A stretch of 23,915 bases of DNA from Rickettsia typhi (GTDB lineage: Bacteria > Pseudomonadota > Alphaproteobacteria > Rickettsiales > Rickettsiaceae), in assembly GCA_945878545.1 (NCBI GenBank), contig CAMCTQ010000004.1, positions 1-23,915 on the forward strand. Direction: 5' to 3'. The notes beneath the pieces were generated by a model that was not told the DNA's origin, did not search any database, and worked only from the letters and a program-made list of their open reading frames with translations. Made by a program: the position numbers and the translations under genes. Position 1 is the first letter of the stretch; each line of letters begins with the position of its first letter. This document shows positions 23,724-23,915 of the stretch, in pieces.

Positions 23724-23915
23724 CTATAATCCGGTGTGATCTACTATAGTATTAAGTATAGATTCCACAAAAAAATGAATATCTAGCTGATTCTCTGGTT
23801 TTGTCAGATCAATTTTATCTGCCATATCTTTTGGTATGTAATTCATGACGTTACTAAGAACTGAATAGTAAAACTTTCGGCATGGAATATAACCAGACTC
23901 TCCCCGAATTGCAAG
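23724..23915 (-). CDS. C-terminal end of an unrecognised protein, cut by window edge
   Basis: The frame is open from the window end to a TAG at 23724-23726, giving 63 residues. It starts LAIRGESGYIPCRKFYYSVL and ends with a hydrophobic helix (IHFFVESILNTIVDHTGL). I do not recognise it. It is on the same strand as tsaD, 34 nt upstream, and codon use is like its neighbours. Coding nature is inferred from the uninterrupted frame and spacing. Confidence 0.55.
   Translation of the reverse strand, partial: LAIRGESGYIPCRKFYYSVLSNVMNYIPKDMADKIDLTKPENQLDIHFFVESILNTIVDHTGL

Overview
This is an AT-rich, densely packed chromosomal segment of an alphaproteobacterium, most likely a Rickettsiales member (Rickettsiaceae-like). 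Clues are the low GC content, the protein signatures (alphaproteobacterial IlvE, SppA-IHF beta order, PerM-Hda pair, CycM-type cytochrome c, DUF2066 protein), short intergenic gaps with palindromic repeats, and signs of decay (a degenerate M23 domain, a non-ATG rnd start, a shortened IHF arm). A flagellar fliQ beside mutS would fit one of the flagellated lineages. The genus assignment is inference; no rRNA or other marker is present.

Layout. 1-2445 (+): end of a degenerate M23 protein, a lone MrpF-like antiporter subunit, and a UbiH-type monooxygenase. 2487-9129 (-): ilvE, dapA, smpB, sppA and ihfB form a tight run, followed after a gap holding a palindromic repeat by fliQ and mutS. 9211-11248 (+): an OmpR/EnvZ-like two-component pair. 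11266-13038 (+): uppS and cdsA (undecaprenyl-PP and CDP-diacylglycerol synthesis), then an FtsB/DivIC-like division protein. 13101-16460 (+): rnd-like exonuclease, kdsD, lptC, lptA and lptB, mostly overlapping, a module for Kdo precursor supply and LPS transport. 16484-20587 (-): grpE, a DUF2066 protein, csaA, perM and an Hda-like protein, with a second palindromic element in the csaA-perM gap. 20693-22082 (+): rph and a LysE/ArgO exporter. 22103-23915 (-): tsaD, then cycM downstream of it, and upstream the C-terminus of an unrecognised protein running off the window.

Most of the content is housekeeping: mismatch repair, ribosome rescue, tRNA t6A modification, protein quality control, envelope biogenesis. 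I found no CRISPR array, transposase, prophage, rRNA, tRNA or clear novel multi-gene system. The points most worth a second look are sequence-level: an M23 domain that has lost two zinc-ligand histidines, an rnd gene that needs an AUA (or AUU) start, an IHF-like protein without the usual proline-tipped arm, two palindromic elements, an intragenic dyad in ilvE, a 28-bp duplication over the ilvE start, and overlapping divergent promoters for grpE and rph.
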